DNA from: Talinum fruticosum | Taxonomy: Eukaryota; Streptophyta; Magnoliopsida; Caryophyllales; Talinaceae | Direction of reading: 5' to 3' | NCBI GenBank assembly: GCA_021018815.1 | Contig: JAITYX010000033.1 | Span: 2,307,501 to 2,371,500, forward strand | Length of the DNA stretch: 64,000 nucleotides | In this document: piece by piece, positions 10,143 through 22,172 of the stretch | Layout of the letters: every line of letters begins with the position of its first letter | Position numbering within the stretch: the stretch's first letter is position 1 | Notes under the pieces: generated by a model | Told to the model about the DNA's origin: nothing | The model's input: the letters and a program-made list of their open reading frames with translations, nothing else | Databases searched by the model: none | Translations under genes and position numbers: made by a program

Positions 10143-11750
10143 ATGGCTTAGAAGGGGTGGAGAGTTCAATGAAGGAAGATCATCTACCGGACCACCAAAG
10201 TTTAAAGGGTCAAACTTTGCACATTGGAAGAAGATGATGGAATGCTTCCGATGGATAACGATGAAGATGTATGGAACATCATCCAAGAAGGAAACAACAT
10301 CCCAATGAAGATGGAAGGTGTAAGATCTGTTCCTAATGAAAAATCTAAGTACACCATTGAAGAAACCGAGAAGTTCGAAAGAACTTCAAAGCTATGAACA
10401 CACCGGTGTGTGCAATCAGCTCACAAGAGTATAACAGGGTCTTTGCACGTGACATAACCAAAGAGGTGTGGACACTCTTATCAACACCTATGAAGGAACA
10501 AGTTAATTGAGGCACGCAAAGATAATTCAATATCTTCACAAGTATGAGCTGTTCAAGATGGAGCCGGAAGAGAACATCTCTCGGATGTATGCTCGGTTCA
10601 CATAGATTACTAACAATCTCAAGTCTTTGGGTAGAAAGATCTCACACGAGGAAATGGTCAAAAAAATTCTGAGAAGTCTACCAAAGAAAAATGGGGTCCT
10701 AAGATGACAACCATTGAAGAACCTCATAACCTCTCTCAACCGAGGCCACACAAGCTCCTTGGGAAATTGCTCACTCATGAGATTCATCTCGGAAGAAGAG
10801 GATGTCGAGGTCAACACCAAAAAGAACATTGCGTTGAAGGCCTTAGAAAGCAAACATCAAAGTCTCGAGCTCCTCAAAATTAGAAGAGGATCCTATGGCA
10901 CTCATCGCCCGAGGCTTCAAAAAGATGATGAAGTACAAAAACTAGCAAAAAGGCCAAACGAAGAGTTCGATAAGAAAGATAAGAAGAACATGAAAGGTAA
11001 GTACTCATCCCCTTCCAAGTTATCTTTAACTAAGAACTCGGTTGCTTTGACTATGGCAGCAAGGAGCACATAGTCAAGGACTCGTCCAAAGAGAAAGAAG
11101 GACAAAAAGAAGAAAAAGGCTATGATGGCTACCTGGAGTGATGATGACTTATCTAAATAAGAAGATTTTAATAACTCAAAGTGTCTTATGACACCGACGG
11201 ACTCAAAAGTTGAATCCGAGTCGGATGATGACAACTTAGATATTGAGGAGACAAGTCCTCGGGAGGTAATTGAATACTTCCTTAAGTTCCCCAAAGTTGA
11301 TTTAGCTAAATTTATCTTTACTTTCGAAGAAAAGTCCAATTCGACTTTTCTAATTTCAAAGAACAACTTAAGTCTCTTACTCGCTGAGAGCAATGTTTTG
11401 AAAAAGGAGTTAGAAAACTTGAGACAAAATCTAAAAGTACTCGAGTCCAAGTGCTCAAGATAATGAGACCGAGTCCGAGTCACTCAAAACAAAGAATGAG
11501 CTATTGAAAAGGAAGCTCAATGACTCTTAAGAGCTTGTTTCAAAACTCACTCAATGTCGAAAAACCTTGATCTTTTACTAGGCTCTCGGTGTGTCTCATT
11601 CAAGAAAGAAGGACTTGGTTACAATGCTAAAGAGGAATCTAATTCCTACTCTAGTCTTTTCAAAATTGATTCTAGAACTGTAAGGTTCAGGAAGGCTGAG
11701 CATGGTCCCATTCATACAAATAAAAAGAGGACCGAGCCCGGATCAATTTA
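10143..11750 (+). pseudogene. Copia gag relic (UBN2-type)
   Basis: An ATG at 10143 lies just after the primer site, but a stop follows two codons later. Gag homology continues in shifting frames: a core region around 10560-10760, a Lys-rich segment (10714-11073), then an acidic and coiled-coil segment (11188-11463, with EVIEYFLKFPKVDLAKFIF and a Leu/Glu-rich helix). The tail at 11554-11751 contains LLLGSRCVSFKKEGLGYN. The parts match the gag of the element at 58966-60713 in order. The CCHC knuckle near 11040 is destroyed. It would have built the particle shell. Now non-functional. Confidence 0.75.
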
Positions 11751-11984
11751 GAGGAAAAAGCCTTCTCCACTGTGTACAAAAGAAATGATTTTTAGAGAAA
11801 AGAGACACAGACTCGGTTTTCTAAAAATAAGACTCGAATCGAGACCAAACCCAAAATTATTCAAATCTAGGTTTCCAAAAGTGCTCTTCCTTAGAAAAGG
11901 ACCATCGTTAAAGGAGTTACTGGGTTTGTAAGAGGAAGTGAGAAGGGTTAGTATGTTTCTGTTTTGTAGGGGTCTCGGAAATGA

Positions 11985-12775
11985 AAGGGTCAATGGTACT
12001 TAGATAGTGGTTATTCACATCATATGTCTTGAGATTCAAGGCTCTTCTTTGATTTAGAAGATCTAAAAAGAGGCAAAGTCATATTTGGAGACTATAGCAA
12101 AGGCAAGATAGTAGGGATTGGTAAGATTGATCTAGGAAACAACTCGGTCAGTCTAGTTTACCTTATCAAAGGGCTCAAGTACAATCCGCTTAGCATTTCT
12201 CTGCTATGTTACAAAGGTCAAGAGGTAAGGTTCACTCGGACCAACTGCTACATTTATGATGTAGTCACCAAAGAGACAAAGCTCATAGGTCTAAGGTCAA
12301 GTAACACTTATACTATCCCTCTTTCAGATTCAAGTCAAAATTTATCTTACTTAAAAGCATCTTTGAATGATGATTGATGGACATGGCATCGTAGACTAGG
12401 TTATATTAGCATGCATACTATCAAGAAACTTGCATCTCATGGATTGGTTAGGGGATTACCTAACTGTGCATTTAAGAAAGATAAAATCTATGAAGCATGC
12501 ACAAAAGGAAAGCAACTCGGATCGTCTTTCAAACCACTCAAAACCGTGTTGACATCCAAAGGGCTTGTAGTTCATATGGATTTGTGTGGTGAAATCCCTG
12601 TGAAAAGCTTAGGAGGTAAATCTTATGTGCTTGTCATTGTTGATGATTTTTCATAATTTACTTGGGTGTGTTTTCTGAAGAACAAGAATGAAGCATTCAA
12701 AGAGTTCACTAAGATCTACAGGAAAATTCAAGTTCGGTCTCGGACTCGGATCGAAGGATTTGAATTGACCAGGTA
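11985..12775 (+). pseudogene. Copia protease and integrase N-terminus relic
   Basis: The aspartic protease motif WYLDSGYSHHMS is at 11994-12029 (DSG codons 12003-12011), followed by FGDYSKGKIVGIGKI and GLKYNPLSISLLC. The gag-pre-integrase HHCC zinc region reads WHRRLGYISMHTIKKLASHG and YEACTKGKQ (about 12388-12512). The integrase core starts with VHMDLCGEIPVKSLGGKSY and IVDDFS, then a stop codon. Homology ends at about 12775. The protease would cut Gag-Pol and the integrase would insert cDNA. Stops at about 12030, 12377 and 12655 break the frame. Confidence 0.82.
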
Positions 12776-13075
12776 ATTTTTATGTTATTTAGTGATGGTA
12801 GTTTTGTGGGACAAAGTATTGATGACTGGCTATATTTTGCTAGAATTTGGTTGTGGTGATGTTCAAGTGGAGAGGGTGAATAGGTCACGGCCCTAACAAG
12901 TACATATTGAGGTGAAAGGGTTTGATTGTAAGCAAAATACAACTCACGAGTTTGAACCTAATAAGATGATATGAATGGAACTGTCCAGGTGAGGTGCCTA
13001 AAATACAAGTTGAGGCAGAGCTCGGTCTTATAAAAGAAACATAGGATAGAAGAAACATAGGATAGAGAAGAAAAT

Positions 13076-13111
<36 letters not shown>

Positions 13112-13705
13112 ATATAGGGATGTGATGGTGGTGGTGGCCTCTATAAAACTAGGCAAGCAGTGATAGCAGCTCAAGGTTGCCAAAGTACACTTAATGTTAC
13201 ATGTTATTTAGTTGTTGCCTCTCTCGTATGTAATGGGAACATAATACATATAACTTTTCAGCCCCTCTCTCTCAACCTAGAAATGCTTTGTAATTTTGTG
13301 AAATCCATGAATCTCATTTCCTTTTACAATTCATAATAATGATATTGGTCCACCTTTCTTCTTCCTGCTAGCTTATTCATTTCTTTTGAGAAGATGTGGA
13401 TAGATGAGATTGCCTTACTCCAATTTCCGTCAAGAAATATTAAGTGAATTATACATACATTTTAATGTCACAAAAAAAGGTTATGATGTCATTTTTTTTT
13501 TGTAAATTTTATGTTTTCATTTTAAACCAAGTATTTTGAAATTTATCTAAAACTCACAAATAAATTTCTTCTTCTTTTTCTTTTCTTTCAAAAAAGCAAA
13601 AAGTTTCTTATAAAATATTATATTTTTTATGCTTTTAATTTTATACAATACTATGTAAGTCCTTTCACATGTATTTATTTGAAAGTTATATATGATTTTA
13701 TTTAT
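12776..13705. other. CACTA interior between nested insertions, no gene seen
   Basis: AT-rich DNA between the truncated copia element and the MULE. It holds a (GA)n microsatellite at 13078-13109 and a GTGGTGGTGG patch near 13122. No recognisable coding sequence was found. The last ten bases before the MULE (TTTTATTTAT, 13696-13705) are its left target duplication. Confidence 0.5.
13078..13109 (+). repeat. (GA)n microsatellite
   Basis: About 16 uninterrupted GA dinucleotides. Confidence 0.95.
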
Positions 13706-13790
13706 GAAATATTAACATCTCGTACCCCTCGTACTATGCTCGCAATCATTTTTCCGCCCATGTCGTATTGGAAATTATTTTCATACACCC
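13706..13790 (+). repeat. MULE left terminal inverted repeat
   Basis: Runs from GAAATATTAACATCTCG through ATTATTTTCATACACCC. It pairs with the complement of 20402-20486 with a small number of mismatches and one gap. Confidence 0.88.
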
Positions 13791-14275
13791 TTGACCAGTG
13801 GTGTTAATTATTAATCTACCATTTTCCAATATTTGTGCTAATATAATGGTGGTTGGTGAACATAAAATGACAACTTTGCCCAAATAAAAAGGAACCGATT
13901 TTTTGATTTATTTTATTTAACCCTAAAAACTTTATCTCTTTCTTCACCACCATATCTCGAGTTGGTATCTCTCACTCTCTCGCTTCCTTGCTCTATCTCC
14001 TCCTCTCGCTATCAGTCTCGCTCTCGCTGTATCGCTCGCTTACTCGCTCTCTCTCTGTCTCTCCCCTTGCTCTCTTTCACTCGCTCTGTCTTTCTCTCAC
14101 TCGGGTGAGCATCGAACAAGCAATGCATCGAATATCAAAGATTGAAGCTTTCTCATGAGGTATGTTGAGGAAATGATATTTGGAAATTGAATTTGTGTAT
14201 ACCTCTAAGATAATGTGGTATTGGTATTTGAAATTGTTAATGTTTGAATTTTTTTATTTTCCGGCAGGTTGTAGC

Positions 14276-14611
14276 ATGGAAGCTTCAACAAATTATGGAT
14301 TTGGTGGTGACAGTGCCAAGGTATACTGTCCAAGGTGCAGAGTGATCACTAAATTAGACTACCTTGTGTCAAGGTCACAAAAGAATTATCTAAGGCCTTA
14401 TTACGGTTGCTTGAAATGTGGTACCTTCCTTTTCCGGGTGGAAGCCGAGGTTGGTAGGTAAGAAATTGTGGGTTCCCAATCAACTTATAAAGTGAGGGAA
14501 AGGATAACTAATCAAGAAAATTGTGAACATGTCATTGAAATAAGGGAGTTGAAGGAGAAGATGACAAAGCTTGGCATTCGGATGGTGGACATGAGGGCTG
14601 AAATGAAGTAA
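14276..14611 (+). pseudogene. GRF-type zinc-finger protein gene inside the MULE, one in-frame stop
   Basis: MEASTNYGFGG begins at 14276, just after a likely leader intron (donor GAG|GTATGT at 14160, acceptor TTTCCGGCAG ending at 14267). The zinc finger reads VYCPRCRVITK...LRPYYGCLKCGTFLFRVEAE (residues about 16-58): the C-x2-C ... C-x2-C pattern and the aromatic YYGC centre fit plant GRF proteins of the At4g04775-like type. A TAA at 14459-14461 interrupts it. The same frame then stays open to 14611 and encodes a charged helix (EHVIEIRELKEKMTKLGIRMVDM), the coiled coil usual for this family. The pyrimidine-rich leader (13960-14100) looks like a promoter-proximal 5' UTR. GRF fingers bind single-stranded or structured nucleic acid in other proteins; the role here is unknown. 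The stop may be recent. Confidence 0.7.
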
Positions 14612-16638
14612 CTCGCTGTATAGAAATAACTGTCTTGTTCAAATTGGTATGGCTTTATGTATAGGCTTGTTGGTAGTTATGTTTTTGTATTAACAAACAA
14701 GATGTGATATGGGCAATGCTTGTGTAATAAAGAACAATATTTGGAATGAAAGTGAAATTTGCTTCGAAGATCCTGTTTTTCATATGGAACATCTTAATCA
14801 TGTCCTACTTTCACATTAGCATCGGAGCATTCTCGCTTCGACTTGTTACTTAGTTCCTTTCCAGCTTCAGCCTTTCATGTGCATCTTCTTCCAAGTTGTC
14901 TTTCAAGATCGGACACAACCAATTCATGCTTCCTAGTTGGCTCATCCAGTTCTCGGTAGTTCTCGTCGGTTGAATACTCACCTGCAAGTAAAATCATAAG
15001 TGTTATGTTCATCTAGGTTGGCTGAAACCGTATGAGCTTGACTAAGGACAGGACTGTGTGGAGATGATAATCGAACATAGGAATCATCATCGATCCGCTT
15101 GAATCAATCTGCTCCGTCCTTTGAGAAGCCGATTCAGGACATGGTCCAAGTATTGTCACAAGCACAAACAATTCGAAACTGGAGTTTAATTAATTTCCTC
15201 AACTCGTGAATATTTGAAGTTAACCACTTTGCATGTCAAACCCCTTTGAAAGAGATCACTGAATATGAAAAGCTTTAGAAAATATTATAGCAAACATATT
15301 CATTAATGCAAACAAGACCAAGTAAAACAAGAAAGCAACAATGCACAGAACATTATGATTTTTATGAATGAACTAATAACATTAAATTGCAGGTAAACAA
15401 ATGAAAAGTCAAACACAATGAGTAAGAAATTTAAGCAACGAGTAATGATTTTCAAACAACAAAGTTATGTTATTGAATGATTGCTAATATTCCGTCAACT
15501 ATAAAAATAGAAACTTGATTGACACATTTTCAAGTGGAATTCATTAAACTGAACTTTTTATTAAAAAAATTACTATTGATTACTCCACTTTGTAGGAATT
15601 ATATCATTAATAATATAATATGTTTAGGTCATAGCCCAAACTGGCAACCGCATAGAACTAGTTGTGCATCCGCTTCAGACCAAACCGCACAAATGTCTCG
15701 ATGTTTTACTACAACATAATATCGATAGTTACGAGATCAATTAAGAATGGCCACGCTTAGCAAAAGCTTGGGCCAAAATATTTTTGTCGAGATAAAAAAA
15801 GTTGTCTAACCGAAAATAAGAAGACTCATATTTAAATGGCCATTGCAATAGCTACATGTAATCTGTTGGAGTCTATCTCGCAAATTTAATGTATAATCTA
15901 ATGGAAGTCGACACAGAGGCACAAAATGCAAGTCAGCACATCTAATGCAAGTCAGCACAGAGGCATAAAATGACAGGTACTTTCTCTTCCATGTAGATAT
16001 ATATCCTATTTACAAAGACACCATGGTGTCCCATCTCCTACCCTTCACAGAGCATATAGTATGAGCACCTAATCAGGTATTACAAGTTATCTTTTCAAAA
16101 AAATTAATGAGACACTCAACAGTTGCACGCATTAATATAAACACAAAAACAAACCTGCAGTTTCATTACATATGTCAACATCATCAATAACGGAATTGTC
16201 TATCTCTAAGAACAACTCAAAAAGGGGGAGGAAGTCTAAATGCTTCAGATGGTCCAAGAAAATCTCAAGGATACATTGCTCATGATGGAATTCTTTTACT
16301 TCAACCTACATGGAGCGGACATAGGCATATCACAAAGTAATAAAACCGAAGCCGTAGTAAAACCGAACCCGTTATCAAGTTGGCATAACAAAATTGGGGA
16401 ATGAAAGCGGTGGAATGAATACTCCATTTCATTGATCCGTTGACATACTGCTTCAAAAGTACAACCCTAATAATTTCATGTCAAGTTGGCATGACAAAAT
16501 AGGGGATGCGGATTATAGCATACATACATAACCTAATCATGAAAAAGATACATAATTGAACCCCATAATATTGTCCAAAAACCGATTAACTTAAACTGTA
16601 CATAAAATAGGGGATGGAGACTATGACTAGCTGCCTAA
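14612..16638. other. MULE interior, no confident gene
   Basis: AT-rich sequence between the GRF gene and the transposase relic. On the minus strand 14800-14985 reads as a charged helical peptide (with ENYRELDEPTRKHELVVSD) preceded by a possible splice acceptor (TTTTACTTGCAG). It may be a captured exon fragment, family not recognised. The rest (14990-16638) shows no convincing coding sequence. Confidence 0.4.
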
Positions 16639-19600
16639 CTACTTCAAGGAAAGAGCCTTCTTGCAAGAGGCTTGGCTTGATTGTGTTGCAGCCTTCCTTC
16701 TTTTAAACCTAGGACTTCTCCTTGGCTCAGCTTGTCTCAAGCAACCAACTTTCTCTTCCCTTTTGATGTTGGCTGTGTAGCAGCAGATGTGGAAGGAATG
16801 GATGAAGTTGCAGCAGAGGTGGAAGGGAGGGATCTTGCTGCAACAAGTGGTAGAATGAATTGAGGAGGCTGCAGCTGATGTGGTATGAAGTACCTTCCTT
16901 GGCCTACCAAGTTTCTTCTTCTCCTTGTCATCTTTCTTCTTTCTTTTCGCCTTCTCCTTGCCTAAGAGGGGGCAAGTCCTACAATTGTGAGTTAAGTCCT
17001 TACAGTTGGAGCACTTTATTAGTCTTGCTCTTGTTTTCTTTCTTCCCTCATTAGCCCCTCTTTTTCTTTCTTTTGGAGGCCTTCCTCTTGCCTTTTGCAT
17101 TGGTGGAGGTGCTAATAATGGAAGGTTGTCCATTGCTGGCCAAAACACAGGATCCCTAATAGGATACAAATTAGCACTATAAGCTGCCTTCAATCTGTCA
17201 ATACTATACCACTCACTTACCCAATCTTCGATCTTCTCCCTCGTGAACAAGATTGCTCTTACAACATGCTTACATGGAATACCGTAAACTTGCCAAGCCC
17301 CGCAATCACAAGTCTTCTCTTCAAGATTGACAATGAAGGTATGAGTGGATTGATTGTCTTCAAACAATCATCCCCCACAAGGAGTAGGAGTCAGCCCCCA
17401 AGCATCTTTTTCAAGTACTTGCAGCTCTATCCTTCACGGAAGGCACCACTTTCCCACTCAACCTGTTCAGCCATTTTCTTCCTCTCAACTATCCAAGCAG
17501 TGCATTTCTTCCTAATTGCCTCACATAACACAAACACAGGCTTCTCTCTATACATATCAATGATATTATTAAAAGATTCCATAAAGTTGGTCGAATTGTC
17601 CTCAACTTTTGAGTCTTCATCGAATAAATACCGCACCAATGTTCTTTCGACTCATCTTGCAACCAAGTCCATGCAGCTGCATTCTCCTTCTTCAGTGCAT
17701 CCATATTCTTGTTGTGCACCCACTTTGTGTAAGCATAAGCAGCCCTGGTCATGAAGGTGCTCAACTTTGGACCAGGAAACAACTTCTTGAAGTTTCGGCA
17801 TAATGGACTATACAAATTCTTCTTTGAGCAAGTAGGAAATATGGTCATCAAAGCTGCAATAACTCCCTAGACAAAAATAAAAATTAAACTCTTTACTTAT
17901 ATGAGTACGCTAATATTTAAAAAAAACAGCATAAAGAAGTAAAATACCTTGCATCCGTCAGCAATAAATGTGTACTGGTTGACATTCTCATCTCCTATAA
18001 TGCCTCTTAAACTGTTGAAGAAGTATATCCAATTCACCTTGCTTTCGGTGTCAACTATTGCATATGCAATGAGGAAGCAAGTGGTTGTCACCATCTAACC
18101 CAAATGCAGTTAGCAACACACCTTTGTAAGGCCCTTTAAGGTGACAACCATCAACCCCAATGAACATCCTACACCTTGCCAAGAAGCCATCTATGCAACA
18201 CTTGAAAGAAACAAACATCCTTTTGAAAATCGGCTTGCAGCCCTCTGCTATTGGTGGATCCCATTTGATGTAGCATAAACTGCCAGGATTGGACTTCTTC
18301 ACCATCTCAGTATACTTCGCTAACAGCTCAAAGCCAGCATCAGCTCTACCCTCAATTTGGTATAAAATCATGTTCTTTACCCTCCTAATTATGTGCTTCG
18401 CTTGACTAACCCATATTTTCTCAACAGAATGTCCCCCATAGCTGTGATTTTCATTTTTGGTTCAGCTCTTACCTCCTCAAATAGGTGCTTCACTATCCAC
18501 CGACAATTTGCTGCAGGGTTATCTAATAATCTGGAATGTTTGTGTGCCCTACCCCTAATTGTCTTCACTACAAACGTGGTTCCATCGGGGAGTGGGGATG
18601 CATGTATTCTGTACTTGCAGTTCTCTTCCTTACACCATGCTGTGTATCTGGTATTATCATTTCGATAAACCTCACAAAAACCCTTCTTGTACCATGCAAT
18701 CTCTAAACACCTCAAGGAATGACTGTTTATCTAAGAACATATCCCACTCTTGAATTTTGATCTCACCATTTGCCTCAAGTTCCCACCATTTTCCTTGGTA
18801 CATTTTTGTTGTAGCATCATCAACATCCTCATCACTCATCTCATCAAAAACTTCATCCTCTTCTACCATAGAAACCTCACTCTCATCACTACTCTCATTC
18901 TCTCGCACAATCTCTCAAATCGGACCCTTCACTATCACAATCATCTAATCCTAACATCAAAGAATCACTATCGGACTACGGGTTCTTCAATGAAAATACC
19001 CTTCCCTTTGTCTCTATAAATAAGAGGGCTCTTGGGGTCATTTGTGGGGCTTTTGGCAAATTCAAGAGACAATGATGGAACATTATCTATCATTGAAGCA
19101 TCAATTGAAACAATTACATCATCCCGAAAGGAGAATCACAATTCTCAGCAATGCCATGATCATTTCCCTTATTTTCATCCCCATGACCAGCATATCCCCA
19201 CATTCCAATTCATTTCCCTCATTTTCATCCCCATGACCAGCATCCGGAACATCACAACCCTGGTCATTGCCCTCATTCTTATCCCCAATTGCCTCATTCG
19301 TATCCCCATCTGCGTTATTGTTATCCCCATCAAGTCCTAACACTATCTCATGAATTTTAGTGGCCTTTTTCTTCTCCTTTATATAAAAAGTTATTTCTTT
19401 CTTCCCCATCCACCTATCACACATTCTTAACAACGACTCATCATCATATATAGGCCACCTTTGCTTAGGGTTTTCAGGAGGGTATGACTGAATTTCAAAG
19501 AATTGTGGGGCTGGCTGCACTTCGGGTTTGGATAAAAACCAAATAACATCCCTTACTAAGTCAATCAACCGAAAGCAATCAACATCCCTTTTCCCAACCA

Positions 19601-19649
19601 CTAACCTCCTTCCATTATATATGAGCACAAGATCAAACACCATAGACAT
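16639..19649 (-). pseudogene. MURA-type MULE transposase gene, frameshifted
   Basis: In minus-strand order: an N-terminal PB1-like MuDR domain (19649-19119, MSMVFDLVLIYNGRRL); an acidic linker (18908-18672); the plant MuDR DNA-binding domain (18715-18389, with YTAWCKEENCKYRIHASP); the DDE transposase core with FIGVDGCHLKGPYKG (about 18170) and FIADGCKG (about 17950); and a SWIM zinc finger (CDCGAWQVYGIPCKH, about 17290). A Lys/Arg-rich tail with a second zinc knuckle (CSNCKDLTHNCRTC) follows, ending at 16639. An 81-bp GT-AG intron (17867-17947) restores the frame between DGCK and GVIAA. Frame breaks occur near 19100, 18380, 17640 and 17430. The enzyme would bind the terminal repeats and cut the element out in the nucleus. 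Domain identity is clear; function is lost. Confidence 0.88.
17867..17947 (-). other. Intron in the MULE transposase relic
   Basis: Minus-strand donor CAAG|GTATTTTAC and acceptor TTTTGTCTAG|GGAGTT. Removing the 81 bp fuses DGCK to GVIAALMT, as expected for the second catalytic aspartate region. The interior is T-rich, typical of plant introns. Confidence 0.75.
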
Positions 19650-20401
19650 CTATAACAGAGCATTATATAAACAGAGCATCAACATCCCATCATAAAATTA
19701 TCATATAAACAAAGCATTATATAAACATATGTATCTAACCCATCTAAAACAGAGCATCTAAACACAACAATTACAATTCATTTTTTTAACTTAAACCCTA
19801 ATTTCAAAATTCAAATATTTCTCATGCTCATTCTATAATTTCTTCAATGATTCTTCACATTGCTCAACAACATGCAAATCTTTCAACAATTTTTAAAAAT
19901 TTTCCAAGTACACCCATCCTCCCAACCCAATTAAATTTCCAACGACATGCGAAATTCACTATAATTATACCAAATTAAGGAAAAATTACTAACCTTCTCC
20001 AACCTTCGGCCTCGATTGCTGATGAATTTGCTGTTTCTCACCAAGAAATTCCCATGCAATTCCCGATTGTGAAGCACACCAACCACAGTAGTTTCAAGCA
20101 CTTGCATAGAAGATGACAAAGAAGAAGACAGAGGATGGCGAGATCCTTCCTCACTATGACGAGATGACTTTCTCGGAATCGTCGTCAAGAAACGAGTAGA
20201 GGATGATCACGAAGAGGGGGAGAGAGAGCGCGGACCCATGAACAGAGAGCTTCGAAGAATTTTTTACTCAAATCTCTTCAATTCAAAATAAAATACGACT
20301 GTGTGATGGGGTTCATTTAAGGAAGGGCATTTTAGTCTTTTTACATCTCCAAATCAACTTAATATCAAAACTTTACTTACAATTCTAATATGTCAGTAAA
20401 G
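19650..20401. other. MULE interior upstream of the transposase relic, no gene seen
   Basis: AT-rich DNA upstream of the transposase start, expected to hold its promoter and leader. A purine-rich stretch at 20195-20235 and a CT/GA-rich region near 20100-20170 may be 5' UTR. No coding sequence was recognised. Confidence 0.45.
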
Positions 20402-20486
20402 TTAGGGGGTATAAAAATAATTTTCAATACGGCATGGGCAGAAAAATGATTGTAGCATAGTATGGGGGTACGGATGTTAAAAATCC
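20402..20486 (-). repeat. MULE right terminal inverted repeat
   Basis: Complement of 13706-13790: GGGGGTATAAAAATAATTTTCAATACGG ... GTACGGATGTTAAAAATCC. The right target duplication TTTTATTTAT follows directly (20487-20496). Confidence 0.88.
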
Positions 20487-21732
20487 TTTTATTTATATAT
20501 GTATAGAATTTAATCTCAATATATTGTCTTAAGCATATCCCCTTAAATAGATGTCTACCATCTATGCAATTATAAATGAGAAGATCAAACAAGATGAAAA
20601 AATCAAATCATGGACTCAAATCAGAGTTGTGCGGGTGTGTGATATAAGGGACTCAAATAAGTGATGGTAGTTAAGGGACTTAAATGAAAGTAAGAGTGTG
20701 ATCTACCAATAGTATAAAACAAATAAAATAAAAAGCTTGCAATGTTTTTGGCTATTACCTGAAATTTTACAGTTTGTTTGGTATTTGGATGTGAATTGAA
20801 AATGACAATACACAATGCTATAAAACATCTGTATTTATGTTCGTACTAAATAATAAGTTAAAGCTTTCTTAATTTTCTTGATTTTGGTCTACCACAATAT
20901 CTACCTCTTCAGTTGTCCTATGATTCTAAGTTTCTCTGTTTCCCCGGTCAATGCTTGTTTAGCTCTTTGGGCTTACAGATTGCCATGTCTATAATCTCAT
21001 CTTCAAAGGCCTTGCTTCAAATAAATCTCTTTTTTTAGGGGGTGTCTTTCTTCAAATTGTCCATTCTTTTTTTAACAAAAACTCCACAACTATAACCATC
21101 TAGAATTAGTCAAAAGTTTGTTAACAGTAGAATGATTCACAAGTTTCCGTGGAAGAATAGACAATTTTTCAATAAGGACTTTCCCTTCTCGTTCTTCTCT
21201 GACTCATAAAATTGAACCATATCGTCCTTAAATCCTTGATCTAGAGCAGGGGCTGGCTGGAATTCTCCATGCAATTCAATCAATTGTAGAAGACACTATG
21301 AAGTAGCAACATGTACCTACCAACCCAGATTACATATGCTTACTCAAGGAAGCTTAGATGCTCCATTTTCACCATCACACAATATAATGGGTAAAGTAAG
21401 AGAAAACAGAAAAGATAAACAATACAAGAATATTTAGTCATATACTTAAGTAACAAATGTTCCAAACAAAATTCGAACAAGGCATGACTTCGACATGAGT
21501 AGCTACCCAGATATCAAACTTAGCTACTTGTGATTGTGTGCGTTTTTATCTAATATGAAGTGCATCAAAGCAGCAGGGATATTTCAACCGAAATGAATAG
21601 TTGTATGCTCACCATTGGCGATTACTACTACAAATTTTTCCCTGTGAGTAATTTCTTGCAATTAATGATTCACATTGTAAAGAATTGATCTCTAACATTT
21701 TTTCTTTGCTTCCTTTGTCTCCTTTTGCTATG
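20487..21732. other. CACTA interior, no gene seen
   Basis: AT-rich sequence resuming the CACTA element after the MULE. No conserved peptide was recognised. It may be intron or 5' sequence of the captured transporter gene whose exon follows at 21733. Confidence 0.4.
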
Positions 21733-22172
21733 AAGCGATACCATCTCGCAAGGGTACTTACTCTATTGTACCAGCCATTTGCGTTGGGAACAATTGTAAT
21801 CTTTGTATACAATGAATCGAGGATCGATACTGAAGGCGAATCATTGCTGGATACACACTTTTCTTCATTGCTAATCTACTTTGCATTGTGGTATGCTTCC
21901 TCTAATGTATATATATAAGTCCTTTTAATTTGATATATGTTGAATGACATGATTTCCAGTTCTAGTGAAGGATTGGGCATCGAATTCATTAATCAATTGG
22001 ACCTGTGTTTCTTGGTTATAGTAGTTAGACTTTGGTATGTGTGCGCATGGAGGGCTCGGACCATATATAGTATTGCGTACACTGGCTGGCTCTTTCATGG
22101 TTGCATGTGCCCTTTTCGAATGTGGAATGGTAGGCGACATGTCTGTTTTGAGGCCCAAATGTATGCAAGTAG
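21733..22172 (+). pseudogene. Captured fragments of an equilibrative nucleoside transporter gene
   Basis: Two exon-like segments match plant ENT proteins. The first (about 21733-21900) reads YHLARVLTLLYQPFALGTI then VIFVYNESRIDT, a well-conserved ENT stretch. The second (about 22050-22172) reads GLGPYI...LAGSF and CGMVGDMSVLRPKCMQ, matching the ENT GLGPYIG...GGMVGDLS region. It is followed by a donor-like GTAATTTT. The segments between look like intron. ENT proteins move nucleosides across membranes with about 11 transmembrane helices; only a small middle part is present, so this cannot be functional. It lies inside the CACTA element and is best read as transduplicated host sequence. The match is from memory of the family. 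Confidence 0.65.

Larger units (their letters stand above)
8793..12775 (+). mobile_element. 3'-truncated copia element (5' LTR, gag, protease, start of integrase)
   Basis: A plus-strand element of the same lineage as 52197-62346: 5' LTR (8793-10083), primer site, gag, protease and the first part of integrase. It stops abruptly near 12775 inside the integrase core. RT, RNase H and the 3' LTR are absent and unrelated sequence follows. Its LTR is clearly diverged from the others. Its left end near 8793 is approximate because the first bases of the LTR are mutated. It lies within the CACTA element. Confidence 0.82.
13706..20486. mobile_element. Mutator-like element (MULE) with MURA relic and GRF gene, 10-bp TSD
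   Basis: Long terminal inverted repeats of about 80-85 bp match almost base for base (both contain AATCATTTTTC, GCCCATG and CGTATTG in order). The flanks carry the same 10-bp sequence TTTTATTTAT (13696-13705 and 20487-20496). MULEs usually make 8-11-bp duplications. Inside are a minus-strand MURA-type transposase gene (16639-19649) and a divergent plus-strand GRF zinc-finger gene (14276-14611), separated by about 2 kb of AT-rich DNA. The transposase frame is broken, so the copy is dead or depends on another source. Confidence 0.88.

Noticed and set aside
10536..11483. Minus-strand ORFs of 105 and 188 residues
   Set aside because: Antisense to the copia gag relic, whose Lys/Glu-rich codons read as Phe/Leu/Ser-rich on the other strand.
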